DNA of 64,000 bases from NCBI GenBank assembly GCA_905221605.1, contig CAJNDS010002574.1, positions 291,618 to 355,617 on the forward strand. Reading direction: 5' to 3'. Position numbers and translations under genes: made by a program. The first letter of the stretch is position 1, and the number at the start of each line of letters is the position of its first letter. The notes beneath the pieces are model-generated. The model was not told the origin of the DNA and did no database searches. It saw only the letters and a program-made list of their open reading frames with translations. This DNA comes from Symbiodinium natans (lineage: Eukaryota > Sar > Dinophyceae > Suessiales > Symbiodiniaceae). Shown piece by piece: positions 1 through 10,853 of the stretch.

Positions 1-859
1 ACGCCGCATGCAAGAAGCATCCGAGCCCTCCGAAGTGTTACCATTCTGCCACGAGATGAAATGATGAGATCCGTTCTGCCCCCGAAAGCCCTGCGAGGCC
101 CGGCATTCTGCCACCCGGTAGCAACTGCCTCGGATTGCCTGTTGTCCTTCTGGTGGATTTCTGGCCTGAAGCCGGACAGTCGAAAGAATCATTGGAAGAC
201 CCCGCAAGTTCTCGGACCCTATCGACAAATGTGGGGCACCGACACGCCATTCTCTTTGAACGAGATCTGGTTGCTCGGCAACTTGTACTAGAGTTGTAGG
301 AGGAGCCTGGCAAGCTGTGTGCCTGAGGCTGAGTGTTACATGGAGGCCATCAACACTCGGCTAGGTGGCGGCCTTAGCTGTGCATGTCTGGAACGGCGAA
401 GAAACATTCTGAGCGGCATCCTGCAACACGGTAAAGCGGTCGCTCCTTCAGTCCTCCGAGGCCGCAACCGGTCTCCCGAAGCGAAGAGCCAGTGCCTCAG
501 AGCTTCCGAGCAACCCCGAGGAGCATTCCAAACTGAGAAAAGGTTTAGAGTGTAGGGTTTAGGGAAGTATTTCAACCTAAACCCAGATTTAGAGGGTTCT
601 CTCGAGGGTTTGGCGCTCAGGTCCAGATGAGCTGCGGAGAGAGCACACCGAGATGTCCCAAGCACAGAATGCCTCCTCCAGCCGGCTAAGAGGCTTAAGG
701 AGATCTTGGGGGGCATGTGGGTTGCTGAGTGTAGTCTGAGTGTATCACTCCGCCTCTGGAGCGTTCTGCCCATGCGCTGAATGCCTGTCCGGGATCCGGA
801 GAGGGTGAAAGCACATCTCCCAGAGGCAGTCGATACCGTGCCTGCTTCACTCAATTTAG
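1..859. other. No recognisable gene; upstream flank of helicase
   Basis: No helicase motif I (Walker A), Ia, DEAH box or motif III could be found on either strand here, although the gene downstream needs them. Short open frames are present but none resembles a known domain. A TTTAGGG-like stretch lies near 548-565. The missing 5' exons are either left of the window or too short to recognise. Confidence 0.5.
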
Positions 860-3800
860 GTCGGAGAGCGATGGCATTGACTATGATCTCATCCTAAAAA
901 TTGTGGAGGAGCAGGCAACCCAGTGGTTGCAATCGCAGGCATGAATGTGCCCTGAATTCCGTCAACGAGCGAATCTGGGGGGAAGTGTCATCAGTGTCTT
1001 TAGGAAGGCATGAGGCATCTGCTCCCGATACGCGAGTTTCATGCTTGCGATTCACGTGTAGATTACCAGGTCTTCATGTAATCTGCAAATTGACCTGATC
1101 AAGACAGAAGCTGCCCACGTTGTCGGCAGTACGATCTGCATTTGAATAAAGGCGAGTGAAGCTGTAAAGTGCCGGTCTGGCCTAGGATCGAAACCTCCCC
1201 GGAGGGGGCCTGGACCTTTGCGCCAGAGTCCATGCGAGCAGCAGTCAAGGAGTGCAGCTTGGTTCTTACGGGCCTACAGGGGATGGCCTTTGCATCGCAT
1301 CGCTCTGCGATTGAAAACAAGACGGACTGCATCTCCAGAGCATGTCTGGTGATGATGATGATGATGATGATGATGTGGCGCAGTCTCAACTGAGTCTAAA
1401 GTCGAGTTGACACTACTACAGGATGTTTGGCATGTTAGCAGCGCTTACGAAGCTCGTATAGTAAACATCGAACGGCGTTGACAATGATGGACCTGGCTTC
1501 TCAGCGCAGATCTGCTGACGAACATTTGCAAAGGGGCCTCGTTCGCCCTGATCGCCATTGGAGAAAGCAAGCCCTGGTAGTTAATCGATGGTGAACACGT
1601 GCCAAAACCACTGGCGTCCGCTGCACATCGAGGGGAGGAGTTTAGGATTCCGAGCCGAGCCCGACTGCAGGGGGTTTGCATCCAGGGTTCAGGCAGGCTG
1701 AGGTTTGTTGATTTTCCAGCATCGGAGCCGATTGGCCTAGAGAACACAGCAAAAGAGAGTGCGTGCACCTTTGGCGTGGGCCGCTGATGCCTGTCTTCAC
1801 TTTGAAGCGCCCGCAGTGGTCAGACGTGTGTTATTCTCGCGGACTCAGCCCCCTAAGCTGGCAGCAACTTGTCAGGCCACCAGCTTCTTAATGCGCAGTG
1901 AGCAAGCACCTCCGTGCAGGACCCCCACCGTGGTGCCGTCCTCGTCTTCCTCCCGGGGCTCGGGGAGATCACCCAGCTGATGCCAGGGCCCTTGTTGGAG
2001 ATCGCTGTGATCGCTGCAGGCCATCTGAGGCTTTGGGCTTTTGCGGCTAGGGGTCGCCTTAGGCATGCTCAGATACGGCGACGTTTGTATGCAGTTCGCA
2101 CAGGTTCACAATAGTGGAAACTTAGGTCCAAACTGACAGATGACAGCACCATGTCATCAAAGTGGTGGGTGTTGCCACTTCACGCAAACCTTCCTCCGGA
2201 GGACTTGGGAGTGGATTCTGGTTTGGGCTTAGTGTCACCGTTTCCGTTGTGCCCGACGTTGGTGTATGGAAAACAGCTCTGTGAGGAGCAGCAGCAGTGC
2301 TTCAGCACCTCGCTGCCAGCAGGTGGGGACAAGCAGGGCAGATCATCATCAGCCCATCTCTGCATCACAGCGTCGAGAATCTGATCTCCGGCTTGGTAGC
2401 ACGGCATGATCTAGGTTGCACGCGGAAGATCATCTGCTCCACCAACGTTGCAGAGACGTCTGTGACGGTGCGCGGCCCAGTGGCTCAGCAAGGTGCAGGA
2501 TTGTGCACGTAGTGCCTTTCTAGCCGAAAAGTCTCTCAGGAGACTTTGGTCAGAAACAGACTTTGTCCAACCCAATATGGCAGAATCATAGCAGAACCGG
2601 AACTCCGTACCCGTCCCGCAATTTCAGAGGGTGGTGGAATCCGACTGCTTCTCGTTTGAGCGATTTTGAAAAGTTTAGAACAGTGCATGAGTCCGTTTTC
2701 CTTTGGTTGCCATGGCTTGCTAGAAGTTTGGTGATTGCGGATGTGTAGAAAGATTCGAAAAGCAGGTAAAGCAAGAAGCTCCGCCTTGCTCAGTTTTCTG
2801 TGCGAGGTGCCTGACGTAACCGTGGTTATCGACACTTGCCGAGAGCGTCGGAACCAGGCCACGTGCTCTCTAATGACCCTATAACGCCCTCAATATCCCT
2901 GAATAGCCCTCAGCCACTGCCTCGAGGTGGATCGGCACAGCAACACGCCGATGCTCCGTGCGGGCTTCAGTGAAGTTCGACTTGAGGGAGGGAGGCGTAA
3001 AAGAAGTCCCTCTCTCAAGGGAACAGTTCCCCAAGGCGAGCAGTGGTGTGCCTTGGATTCGCTGAAGCAGCGGCGCGGCCGCGCTGGCCGTGCTCGGCTC
3101 CCAAGCTTGGGAGCCCGTCCTTTAAGAAGTGAGACGTGCCCGCACGTGCCCGTACGTGCCCGTACGTGCCCCACTCCAAGCAGCAAGGTCCAACCCGGCG
3201 TTTGCTTGCGGCTTTTGCCTGAGAGGCCAGCTACATTTTGAGCTGAGGTTTCTTGAACCTTATTGAACCGAATTGAACGGTCCTGTACCGTATTGAGCCG
3301 TGTTGAATCATATTGACCCATACTTCGCGTGGCACAAAGTTAAAGGTTTACAAGCATGTCGAGGCACCTGGAACGCTTGGATGCCGTGTCACCTCCGGAG
3401 ATGCAGCGCGTGCCTTTGGAGAACGTGTACCTTCAGGCGCGGACACTTGAAGAGTCACTTGAAGAGTTGGAGGCGCAGCATCCAGCAGCGCTCGAACCAC
3501 GGTTGCCCCCCAAACCAGGTCTGCGCAAGTGGCATTGCTGACAGGCTCGGCCGTATTAGAACAACAGGACATAGAGACATAGAGGGTACCCTCACGTGCC
3601 GGTGCAATTTGGCTGCAGTGTGCAGCCTGCGCTGAGACCTGCTGAGACATCGGTATGGAAAGGCGAACCTTGAAAGGTGAAGGTCGTGAACAAACTGACT
3701 TGAGCCAAAACAAGGGCCGCATTCTTCATCCCATTTTTTCCAACAAACCCCGAACCAGACATAGTAGCACGAGGCCTGGCTTCCTGGCGAAGACGCCCGA

Positions 3801-6800
3801 TCCACCCGACGAGCTTTCCGTGCTCTTTGCGGAGGTCATGGTGGGTCGTCTTCGTTCGTTGCTCATTCGGGCTCGGCAAAACTCCACCTGCCCATCCAAG
3901 TGAACGCCAGATAGTCCTGGACCCTGAAAAGCGCGATGTGCTGTCGGAAGCAGAGCTGAGGAGCATTGAGCCGTCGAAGTATGTCGAAGTTGTCACTCCA
4001 AAGTATCCCAAAGTTCTCTGGAGGCAGCGCTGCGGGACCTCGGAGCGCTCGACCCGTTGCAGCCTGACGGGCTCACGCCGCCTGTGCCCTGGAGATGTGC
4101 GGAGAGATGACATGGCGTGACACCTTGAGAGGGGCAGAGCGTCGCTGAACAGCCGAACTTTTCCAGGCTGGGTCGCCACTTGGCCGCCCTGCCGTGCCAC
4201 CCCCGCCTGGGCAAGATCCTGGTGCTCGGCCAGGGGCTTAGGCTTGTGCACGGCAAAAGAAGCCATGAAAGGCCTAAATGCTCTCAGGCTGCCTGCTTGG
4301 CGAGTCCGGGCCTTGTTGAGATTGGGATGTGGGCATGTGCCGCCTTTTGGCTCGCCTGCCAAGGCCCAGCCCCTGTTTGAGCATCTGCGCTGCCGCTTGG
4401 CACTGCATTCCAGTCAGATTCAGGATGTATACAGTGAGTATACGCTGGATGTACAGGATCACCTGACCTGTCTTCTGACGTTTGCCCAGTGTCGCCTGGA
4501 TCCCCTGCGCATCCTGCCTAAGCAAGGCCATGTCCGTGCGAAATCCAATGATGACGACGCAGGAAGGGCTTGCCTGCTTGACAGTCAACTGCTTCAGCAT
4601 GCTGCACCACTCCTTGCCGCAACGACACAATCTGGAACTGGGTCCCTTTGGCCACCAGGGTGAGCGCATGTGATCGACGAAGCTTTCTGCTGTTTGCCAG
4701 ACCTGGTGAGACGATTTTCGGAGGACACAAGCAAGCGGGCAAGCTGGCAGAGTGCAAGGCGCGTGCCCAGAGGTGACTATACTTTGTCATCTCATCAGCT
4801 TTATCACCGTGATTCTGCAGAGCATTCGTCCTTGCATTCAAAACTGGAGCCTGAAGCTTGCGGAGTCACACCCGGGCAGGATGGAGATGGTGGCCGAGAT
4901 CGGCACCCGAAGTGACCACTGCGCGCCGGGATCCCACGTGCAAAAAAATGGCATATGTCTCGGATGTTCTGAGTAGCTGTCAGGTGGGCTCACATCGTGC
5001 AAGAGTGGCGGTTTGGTGACATGAAGCAGCACGGGACTCGGATCTCCTTGAGATGGCAAAAGCAGAAGTGCGAGATGCGAGAGCAGAAGAGCAGCTGCTG
5101 CAGCTTGACCGTGCCAGGCGCGAGCTTTGCAAGAAGCTGGGCTTGTCCTTCGAGCGAATGGCCTCATCCATGTTCGTCCGGCGCCCAGGAAGGGATAGTT
5201 CACACAGTCCACCCAGTTCACATAATCACACAGAGGAGGAGGAAGAGGAAGAGGAAGAGGAAGAGGAGGAGGAAGAGGAAGAGGAAGAGGAAGAGGAGGA
5301 GGAGGAGGAGGTGGAGGAGGCAGAGGAGGCGGAGGAGGAAGAGGAAGAGGAAGAGGAAGAGACATGAGAGACTTCACATCAAGGAAGAGAGACAGACAGT
5401 CGGGAGATCCAGAGGGGGGCCCTCTTTCCGTCTTCCGCTGTGCAGCAGAAGAGTCGGGATCTCCAGCACCGAGGAACGCCGGCATCTGCTCGAGTCCTTG
5501 GCCGGGATGCCACAGAGTCTCAGTCAGAGGGCGCAAGAAGAGGATTGATAGTAGCATTATCAATAGCAACAATGTTAAATATCAATAGCATTAATCATAA
5601 CATGAACAAAATATTTGTATGAATGATTCAGAGGGCGCAAGAAGAGGGCGGAAGAAGAAGGGATGGCTCCTATGCTGGGGTGTCGCTAATTAAGTTAAGC
5701 AACTCCCAGGTCCAGGTGGGGCTTCTTCCTGGGAACTTCAAGGACTTGGAGTGGGAGCAGAAGAACAAGGCGGGTTTGGCGGCTATGATTACAGAGAGAA
5801 CAGGTCATAGCAGTGATATAGTTCTGATACATAATAGAACCCAGCCATTTTGACAGCGCCAAGCAGTGTTGCGAGTGCTACCAGGTTCCAAACTGGAATC
5901 TCGTCCGCGCCGCGGTGGTCGCTTGGCACCTCCTTTTCACCCCGTCCTCAAGACCGGGTCGACTCGATTGAGTGTTTCGATGCAGCTGTGCTGCGTCGTT
6001 GAGTGGCTGGAGATGTTAGCGTCCGTCGCAATCTGTCACTGCTACTACATTCTGTCTGAGGGTTGTTGCCGAGGTGGGGGGCCTATACCCCAACATCATC
6101 CACGTCTCGCGGCAGATGCCGAAGCCAGGGTCCTGAAAGATCTCACGCGGAGAAGAGCGCCCAGGAGCTGGGTTCGTGCTCGGCTCGTACAGGTTCCAGA
6201 GCTCCACCATGATGGACAAGGCCAAGTACCTCACCTACCAGGTGCTACAGAGGCTGGGCTGCTCAATTCATGGGCCAAGCCAGTGAGTCTCTGGACTTTA
6301 GCTGAGGCACGTGAAGATGGAGCAGCAATCCTATCCGAAACGCCTCAACTTGCACCCCAACTCACTGATGTTTGGCCACGACCAGCAGCAAACTCAGAGG
6401 GAAGCGGCTGGAACTGCAGTTTTCTTGCAAGCAGTTCATGTCGGAAGGATGACAGTGTAGTCTTGGGTTCAGAACAAGATCTGACGCAAGGTTTCATTGC
6501 CCTTGGCTGGCCTACTACACCATTCAGCCGGCAGCTGAGGTAGACTCAATAGACGGACATTCTCAGCGCTGCCACAGTGGTCCAGGTTATGAACTTCACG
6601 AGTGCTCGAGCACTTTGCACTCTACGTACTCAGTGGGCATCCCCGTGGAGGATTCCACAGGCCACAAGACGGACATCGAAACCCGGCGCGTCAAAATGCG
6701 TCAAAGCCCCGACAACATGGGAATTCGAGCCATCGCAGCCCAGCCTCCCCGTCACAAACCACATTCGCAGGCACAACCCAAGTTGTTTGGTCATGCTTCC

Positions 6801-7850
6801 AAAAGAAGCCCGGACAACTTTGACATGAATTGTTGCTATACGCAAACTTTTGCGTAGAGGGGTCGGCGCAACTGGCTTTTCACTTTTCGCTTGGGTCCTG
6901 CTGCCCACAGAGAGAATCCCTATGTGTACGTACATCTTCGCAGGAAGGCAGCCCGGCAACCTACACATCGCGTAGTTTGGAGCAATCTTGTAGGGCCATC
7001 TTCGCAGGAAGGCAGCCCGGCAACCTACACATCGCGTAGTTTGGAGCAATCTTGTAGGGCTGCCAACATGCAGGAAGCCCCTCCGCTTCATTGCATACTC
7101 TGTGTCCTCAGAATACAACTGTGAAGCGCTGCGTTGCAAATGCTTGGAGGCTTGCAGGCGAGTGAAAGACGTTGCTTCGCGTGCTCCTTTGCGAGCCATG
7201 TGCTTTTTCAGTGTGCTTCGTGCAATAAGGCAGACCAGCAAGCTGTACGCCTATGACGTCTCGGAGGCTAGTGTGGTGGCTGTCAAGGATCCTGCGCGTC
7301 ACCTTCAAACGACCCTATGATACCCGTCCATCTTGGTACTTGGTAGCTTCTGTTCCTCGGTTCCTCTGTTCCTCTGTTCCTCTGAGACTCGGAGACTCGG
7401 AGGTGAGCCCCTTTGCCTTGCTCCTCTTTGGCGGCGAGCCCGTGTTCAACCATGGTCAAATCGAGGTGGGCTTTGTGATCTGATGTACTTTCGACTCCTG
7501 GCCTGCTACCCTCTGCAACCCTTTGCTCATTCAGATGGTTCCCGCTACCGTCTTCGAGCCTTGCTGGAGGTGGGCGGCTGGGCCACCTTCAAGTGCAAGG
7601 GCGGCAAGCAGCTCGTGCCACTCTTGAAGGCCGATGGTGGCCGATGCAGCAGAATGCTCTCTTTGGATCACGGGCTTCATCGAAGAAAGCGCTCCATGCA
7701 CAAATCATGCACAGGGATGCTGTCTGACTCCTTGTGAGGCTGCCCGGTCAGCCATCCAGGAGGTCCTGGAGAGGAAGCTGGAGGACGGCCTTGGTTCGGT
7801 TGCAAGGGGCACAGGCTCCAGACAGTTTCGAGAGCAACCGAGGACTTGAA
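860..7850 (+). CDS. DEAH/RHA-type RNA helicase, split gene, 5' incomplete
   Basis: ATP-dependent RNA helicase of the DExH (DHX) group, assembled from short exons. Conserved pieces in order: IDYDLILKIVEE (860-914), GAVLVFLPGLGEI (1920-about 1980), VLPLHANLPPE (to 2201), a linker (2286-2322), RKIICSTNVAETSVTV = motif V (2415-2467), PDVTVVIDTCRERR (2807-2857), QRRGRAGR = motif VI (about 3035-3091), VQPGVCLRLLPE (3188-3225), SPPEMQRVPLENVYLQ (3364-3436), FLAKTPDPPDELSVL (3774-3834), ALRDLGALD (4024-4079), LGRHLAALPCHPRLGK (4167-4228), then the C-terminal OB-fold region: GLYPNIIHV (from 6061), WLAYYTIQPAAE (6491-6539), VSPFALLLFGGEP (7403-7465), GGWATFKCKGGKQLVPLL (about 7570-7635) and AIQEVLERKLEDG (about 7740). 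Motifs I-III are not visible. Resolved donors are GC (7), GT (5) and GA (1); each acceptor is AG followed by G. Exons between 4.23 and 6.06 kb and the stop are unresolved. The sequence around motif V/Va resembles the DHX36/57/TDRD9 side of the family, but subfamily is not certain. Confidence 0.85.
1351..1375. repeat. (GAT)n microsatellite
   Basis: Eight GAT units in tandem inside the large helicase intron between 915 and 1919. No coding role is apparent. Confidence 0.9.
3244..3320. repeat. Degenerate decamer array (TTGAACCGTA-like)
   Basis: About seven imperfect copies of a ten-base unit of the type ATTGAACCGT follow each other in the helicase intron after the VQPGVC exon. A second short array based on CGTGCCCGTA lies just upstream at about 3139-3172. 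Confidence 0.6.
5232..5362. repeat. (GAGGAA)n purine-rich microsatellite
   Basis: Uninterrupted purine run of GAG and GAA triplets. It reads as poly-glutamate on the + strand, in frame with a stretch starting near 5053 that contains RARRELCKKLGLSFERM. That stretch could be a helicase exon, but the glutamate run itself is most simply an intronic microsatellite. Confidence 0.85.
6934..7060. repeat. Perfect 64-bp tandem duplication
   Basis: The 64 bases starting ATCTTCGCAGGAAGGCAGCC at 6934 are repeated without visible change at 6998-7060. The pair lies in the helicase intron between the exons at 6491 and 7403. Identity suggests a recent event. Confidence 0.85.
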
Positions 7851-10058
7851 GTTCGATTTGAGCAGCTCGAAGGACTGGGGCCTTTGTGACATTTGTGGGC
7901 CTGCAGCCTTGACTTGAGGGGAGGGACCCAAGGCGCTGAACCCTGAAACCTGCTAAACCTTCAGAAGCACAGACTTTCCGAATTCCTTAACGATAGGAGC
8001 TGCGTGCTTGCATCGAGCTGCTCAAGTGCAACGGCTTAGGCTTCCGCTGTGCTTTGATAGCTGATCTGTCATTTGAGTCATCTGTCGCGTGTGAGTTTCG
8101 GTGACATGTACCAAATGTCATGTCGCATGTCACATGCCCTATGTTATCTTATTACATCTTCACCCTTTTTCTTTTCGTTATCTTGATCTTCGTCTTTCCT
8201 TAGCTTGCTTAACTTATCTTTGTGTTTGAGACAAGGGGGGGTGGTGAAGGTATAGCATGAGAGAAGAGTAAGACACCCGGGAAAGAAGTGTTTAGAGAGC
8301 AAGTGGACCCTACAGGCAACTTAGAACTGTTCTTTCGGTTGAGCCCCGTTATCATAAGCGCATTGCCTGCTCCTGCAAGGCCTTCTGAAGTAGTGAAAAT
8401 TGTGCAGGCACGCCGGGGGAGGCTGAACAAACGTGGCCTCCCCACGCCCAGTAAAAAAAGAAGAGATGGAGACAGACCAAGCTTTGAGCGAGAAAGAGAA
8501 AGAGACGGAGAAGAGAGACAGGGGGGGTCGGATGCACACACACGATCACACATGCACGTTCAAGGTCCTCACACACGGCTTCCATTAGCCGGTATCAGCA
8601 AGCGGCAGAGAGGTGTGAGTCATTCCACGGTGTAAGGGCCCCAACTTCGTATTTGATGACGATAATCAGACCATGATTGGTGTGGTGCGTACGGGCAAGA
8701 ACCCTACCATGTGCCAGTTGGAATGCACGCAGGGCATCAGCGTGGCGTGTATGCATGAGGTGTGCCAAGAGGGATTTGTATCGTTCGCGTAGGAAATGAC
8801 GGCCAACGAAAGGCGTTGACACACCAAGTCCTTGAGAAGGACGCCGTGCCATGGAACCACGAGTGCTCATCAACATCTGCCTGAGACGCTGTCTTCTGTA
8901 CAAGTTGGATATGATGCGTGGCACACATCAGCAGTCTTCCCGGACGAGAAAGGTCAGCAGCACTGTGCGCCTCAGGTGCACCTTCAATACCCTGACATAT
9001 CAAGTCTGCAATTTCATGTTTTTTGGCATGCCACTGCGAAGCACTCGGCGTTGCAGGGGCGCGTGCGCGACAAACGCTTCCAAAGCTCGAGATGTCAAGC
9101 CACAAACGGAAAACACACAAGACGTGATCGGAATTCTGTTTCGTGAGGCAGTCTGTGGCACTTCCAGCTATGCGCCTCTTTCAACTTGCACGGTGAATCC
9201 CCCTAGTTTGTCGCCACCCAGCTTGCGATTTTTCGCAATGTGCAGAGTTTCCGTGAGGGCGAAACCCCTGATTTGCCTACCCTTGGACAAGTGCAAAGGG
9301 TCTCACGGAGGAACCTTGCGTCTTGGGGTATTGACATTTTTCTGAAGCAGTTTTAGAACGTTTAGTTTCAATATGAGTGGACATGAGAACCGAGAGGTGT
9401 TCACAAACATGTACAAAAACAAACAATTCAAAGCTGCCCGCTCGGAGCCCTGCAGGCTTCCGCACGAAGGACCCCGCCGACATCGTGCGCTGCGGCGATG
9501 GGCAGGAGGGCTGCCGCTGCGGCCTCCTGAGTTTAAAGGGGCAACCGTTGCTTGGGGCCAGGACCGTGACTTTAACGAGTTCGAGAATGAGACAGCTTAC
9601 ATGACGCGGAAGGACAACTTGGGGGATCGCCTTGCTGATGTCCTTCTGATTCAACTGACTGTGTCTGGATTCCAACCGCGGCGTCGGAAGTGCGAGTTGC
9701 TTCGGAGGATGATGAGCACCAGGAGCGCATGAACCAAGTGTGGCAAGGAACTTAGCATGTGCCAATTATTGCTCATTTCCATAGCCGGAATGCATGTCTG
9801 CCCAAGTCCGCGCGCCCGTGCGCTTCACCATGTCTCGACATGTGCCGTTTGTTCGCCATTGGGCTTGACAGGGCCGACGCGAAGAAGCTGGCGGAGCCGT
9901 AGCAGCAGAAAAAAGTGCGTCTCAGCATGTTGTGCAATGTGCGTTTTTTCGGGAGAGTGTCGGGGATGAAGCGATGACTTTGCTGGGCCCTTTTTCATCT
10001 TTGCAGATCGCGGAGCAAGCCGCCCGGGCCGCGAGTCCACGCCGCTCCGCTCTTCGCA
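7851..10058. other. No recognisable gene
   Basis: Open frames on both strands are short and show no domain. A T/C-rich stretch lies at 8155-8200 and small purine-rich runs at 8450-8520. Nothing else was seen. Confidence 0.5.
9990..10006 (+). promoter_or_regulatory. Possible (trans-)splice acceptor upstream of the HMG-like gene
   Basis: A pyrimidine-rich run ending in CAG (CTTTTTCATCTTTGCAG-like) sits about 50 bases before the ATG at 10059. Dinoflagellate mRNAs receive a 22-nt spliced leader at such AG sites, so this is a plausible leader addition site. It could equally be the acceptor of a 5'UTR intron. Confidence 0.25.
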
Positions 10059-10853
10059 ATGGCACCTTCTGAAGATGTCGAGGCCTTGCACTCCGAGTCC
10101 GAGGAAACGATCGAAGAAACCAATGCCGCTCCTCCTGCCTCCCGTGGCTGGGTGAAGAAGGCCGCGTTGGCGTTGACTCTGGGTCTCTTCGTGGGGCTCC
10201 TGGCCATGGGCGCACACTCGCAGAACTTCACGGTCTTCCAGGGCAAGTCTTCCGCAAGCTTGGACACAGAGATGTTGGCCGAGAAGCCGCCAAAGAGGCC
10301 GCCTTATCCGTACAAGGCTTGGATTATGGACACACTCCAAAACCTCAAGAAGACGCACCCCAAGGTCAGCATCATGGGTCGCATGAGGATGATGCTCGGC
10401 GCCCACATGAAGACTCCAAGCGAAGACCAAATGAAGAAGCTCTACTTCGGGGCCATGAAGACGAAGTTCCGAAGCCTCCCCGATGAAGACCAACGCCCTT
10501 ACAAGCTGAACTACGTGAAGAAGAGGGATGCGTACCTTGTGGCAAAGGAGGAGGGCGAGAAACTGCCAAGAAAGCCGGTCTATCCTTATGTCAAGTACGC
10601 CTTTGACAAACTCGGCGAGTACAAGAAGAAGTACCCAAAATCTCGCCTTCCTAAGGCAGCGGTCATGAAAAGGGTGTTCGTCAAGAACATGGACTCTTCC
10701 AAAGTGGGGCCGGCTCTCTACACAGCCGTTGGAAGCAAGTTCAAGAGCGGCACCTTCGACAAGAAGATTTCAGCTCAGTACAAGAAAGAATACGATCAGA
10801 AGTTGGAGATCTACAAGAAGAAGAAGGCGGAGTACGATGCCAAGAACGCCTAG
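10059..10853 (+). CDS. Membrane-anchored protein with two HMG-box-like repeats
   Basis: Single-exon ORF of 264 residues. Residues 1-30 are acidic and cytosol-like. Residues 35-53 (AALALTLGLFVGLLAMGA) form one hydrophobic segment, a signal anchor or membrane helix. Two related basic repeats follow. Repeat 1 (about 77-166) begins PKRPPYPYKAW and contains SLPDEDQRPYKLNYVKKRDAY. Repeat 2 (about 169-260) begins PRKPVYPYVKYAF and ends YKKEYDQKLEIYKKKKAEY. The proline-rich entry, the aromatic and lysine spacing and the final helix resemble the HMG box. That fit is inferred from pattern and is weak in the middle of each repeat. Codons are rich in C/G at the third position, as in strongly expressed dinoflagellate genes. 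The start was chosen as the first ATG of the frame. It could be a DNA- or chromatin-binding protein held at a membrane, or an exported basic protein unrelated to HMG. Confidence 0.7.
   Translation: MAPSEDVEALHSESEETIEETNAAPPASRGWVKKAALALTLGLFVGLLAMGAHSQNFTVFQGKSSASLDTEMLAEKPPKRPPYPYKAWIMDTLQNLKKTHPKVSIMGRMRMMLGAHMKTPSEDQMKKLYFGAMKTKFRSLPDEDQRPYKLNYVKKRDAYLVAKEEGEKLPRKPVYPYVKYAFDKLGEYKKKYPKSRLPKAAVMKRVFVKNMDSSKVGPALYTAVGSKFKSGTFDKKISAQYKKEYDQKLEIYKKKKAEYDAKNA

Noticed and set aside
5053-5367. Glu-rich protein
   Set aside because: The acidic half is a GAG/GAA microsatellite inside the helicase gene; only the first ~60 codons might be exonic.
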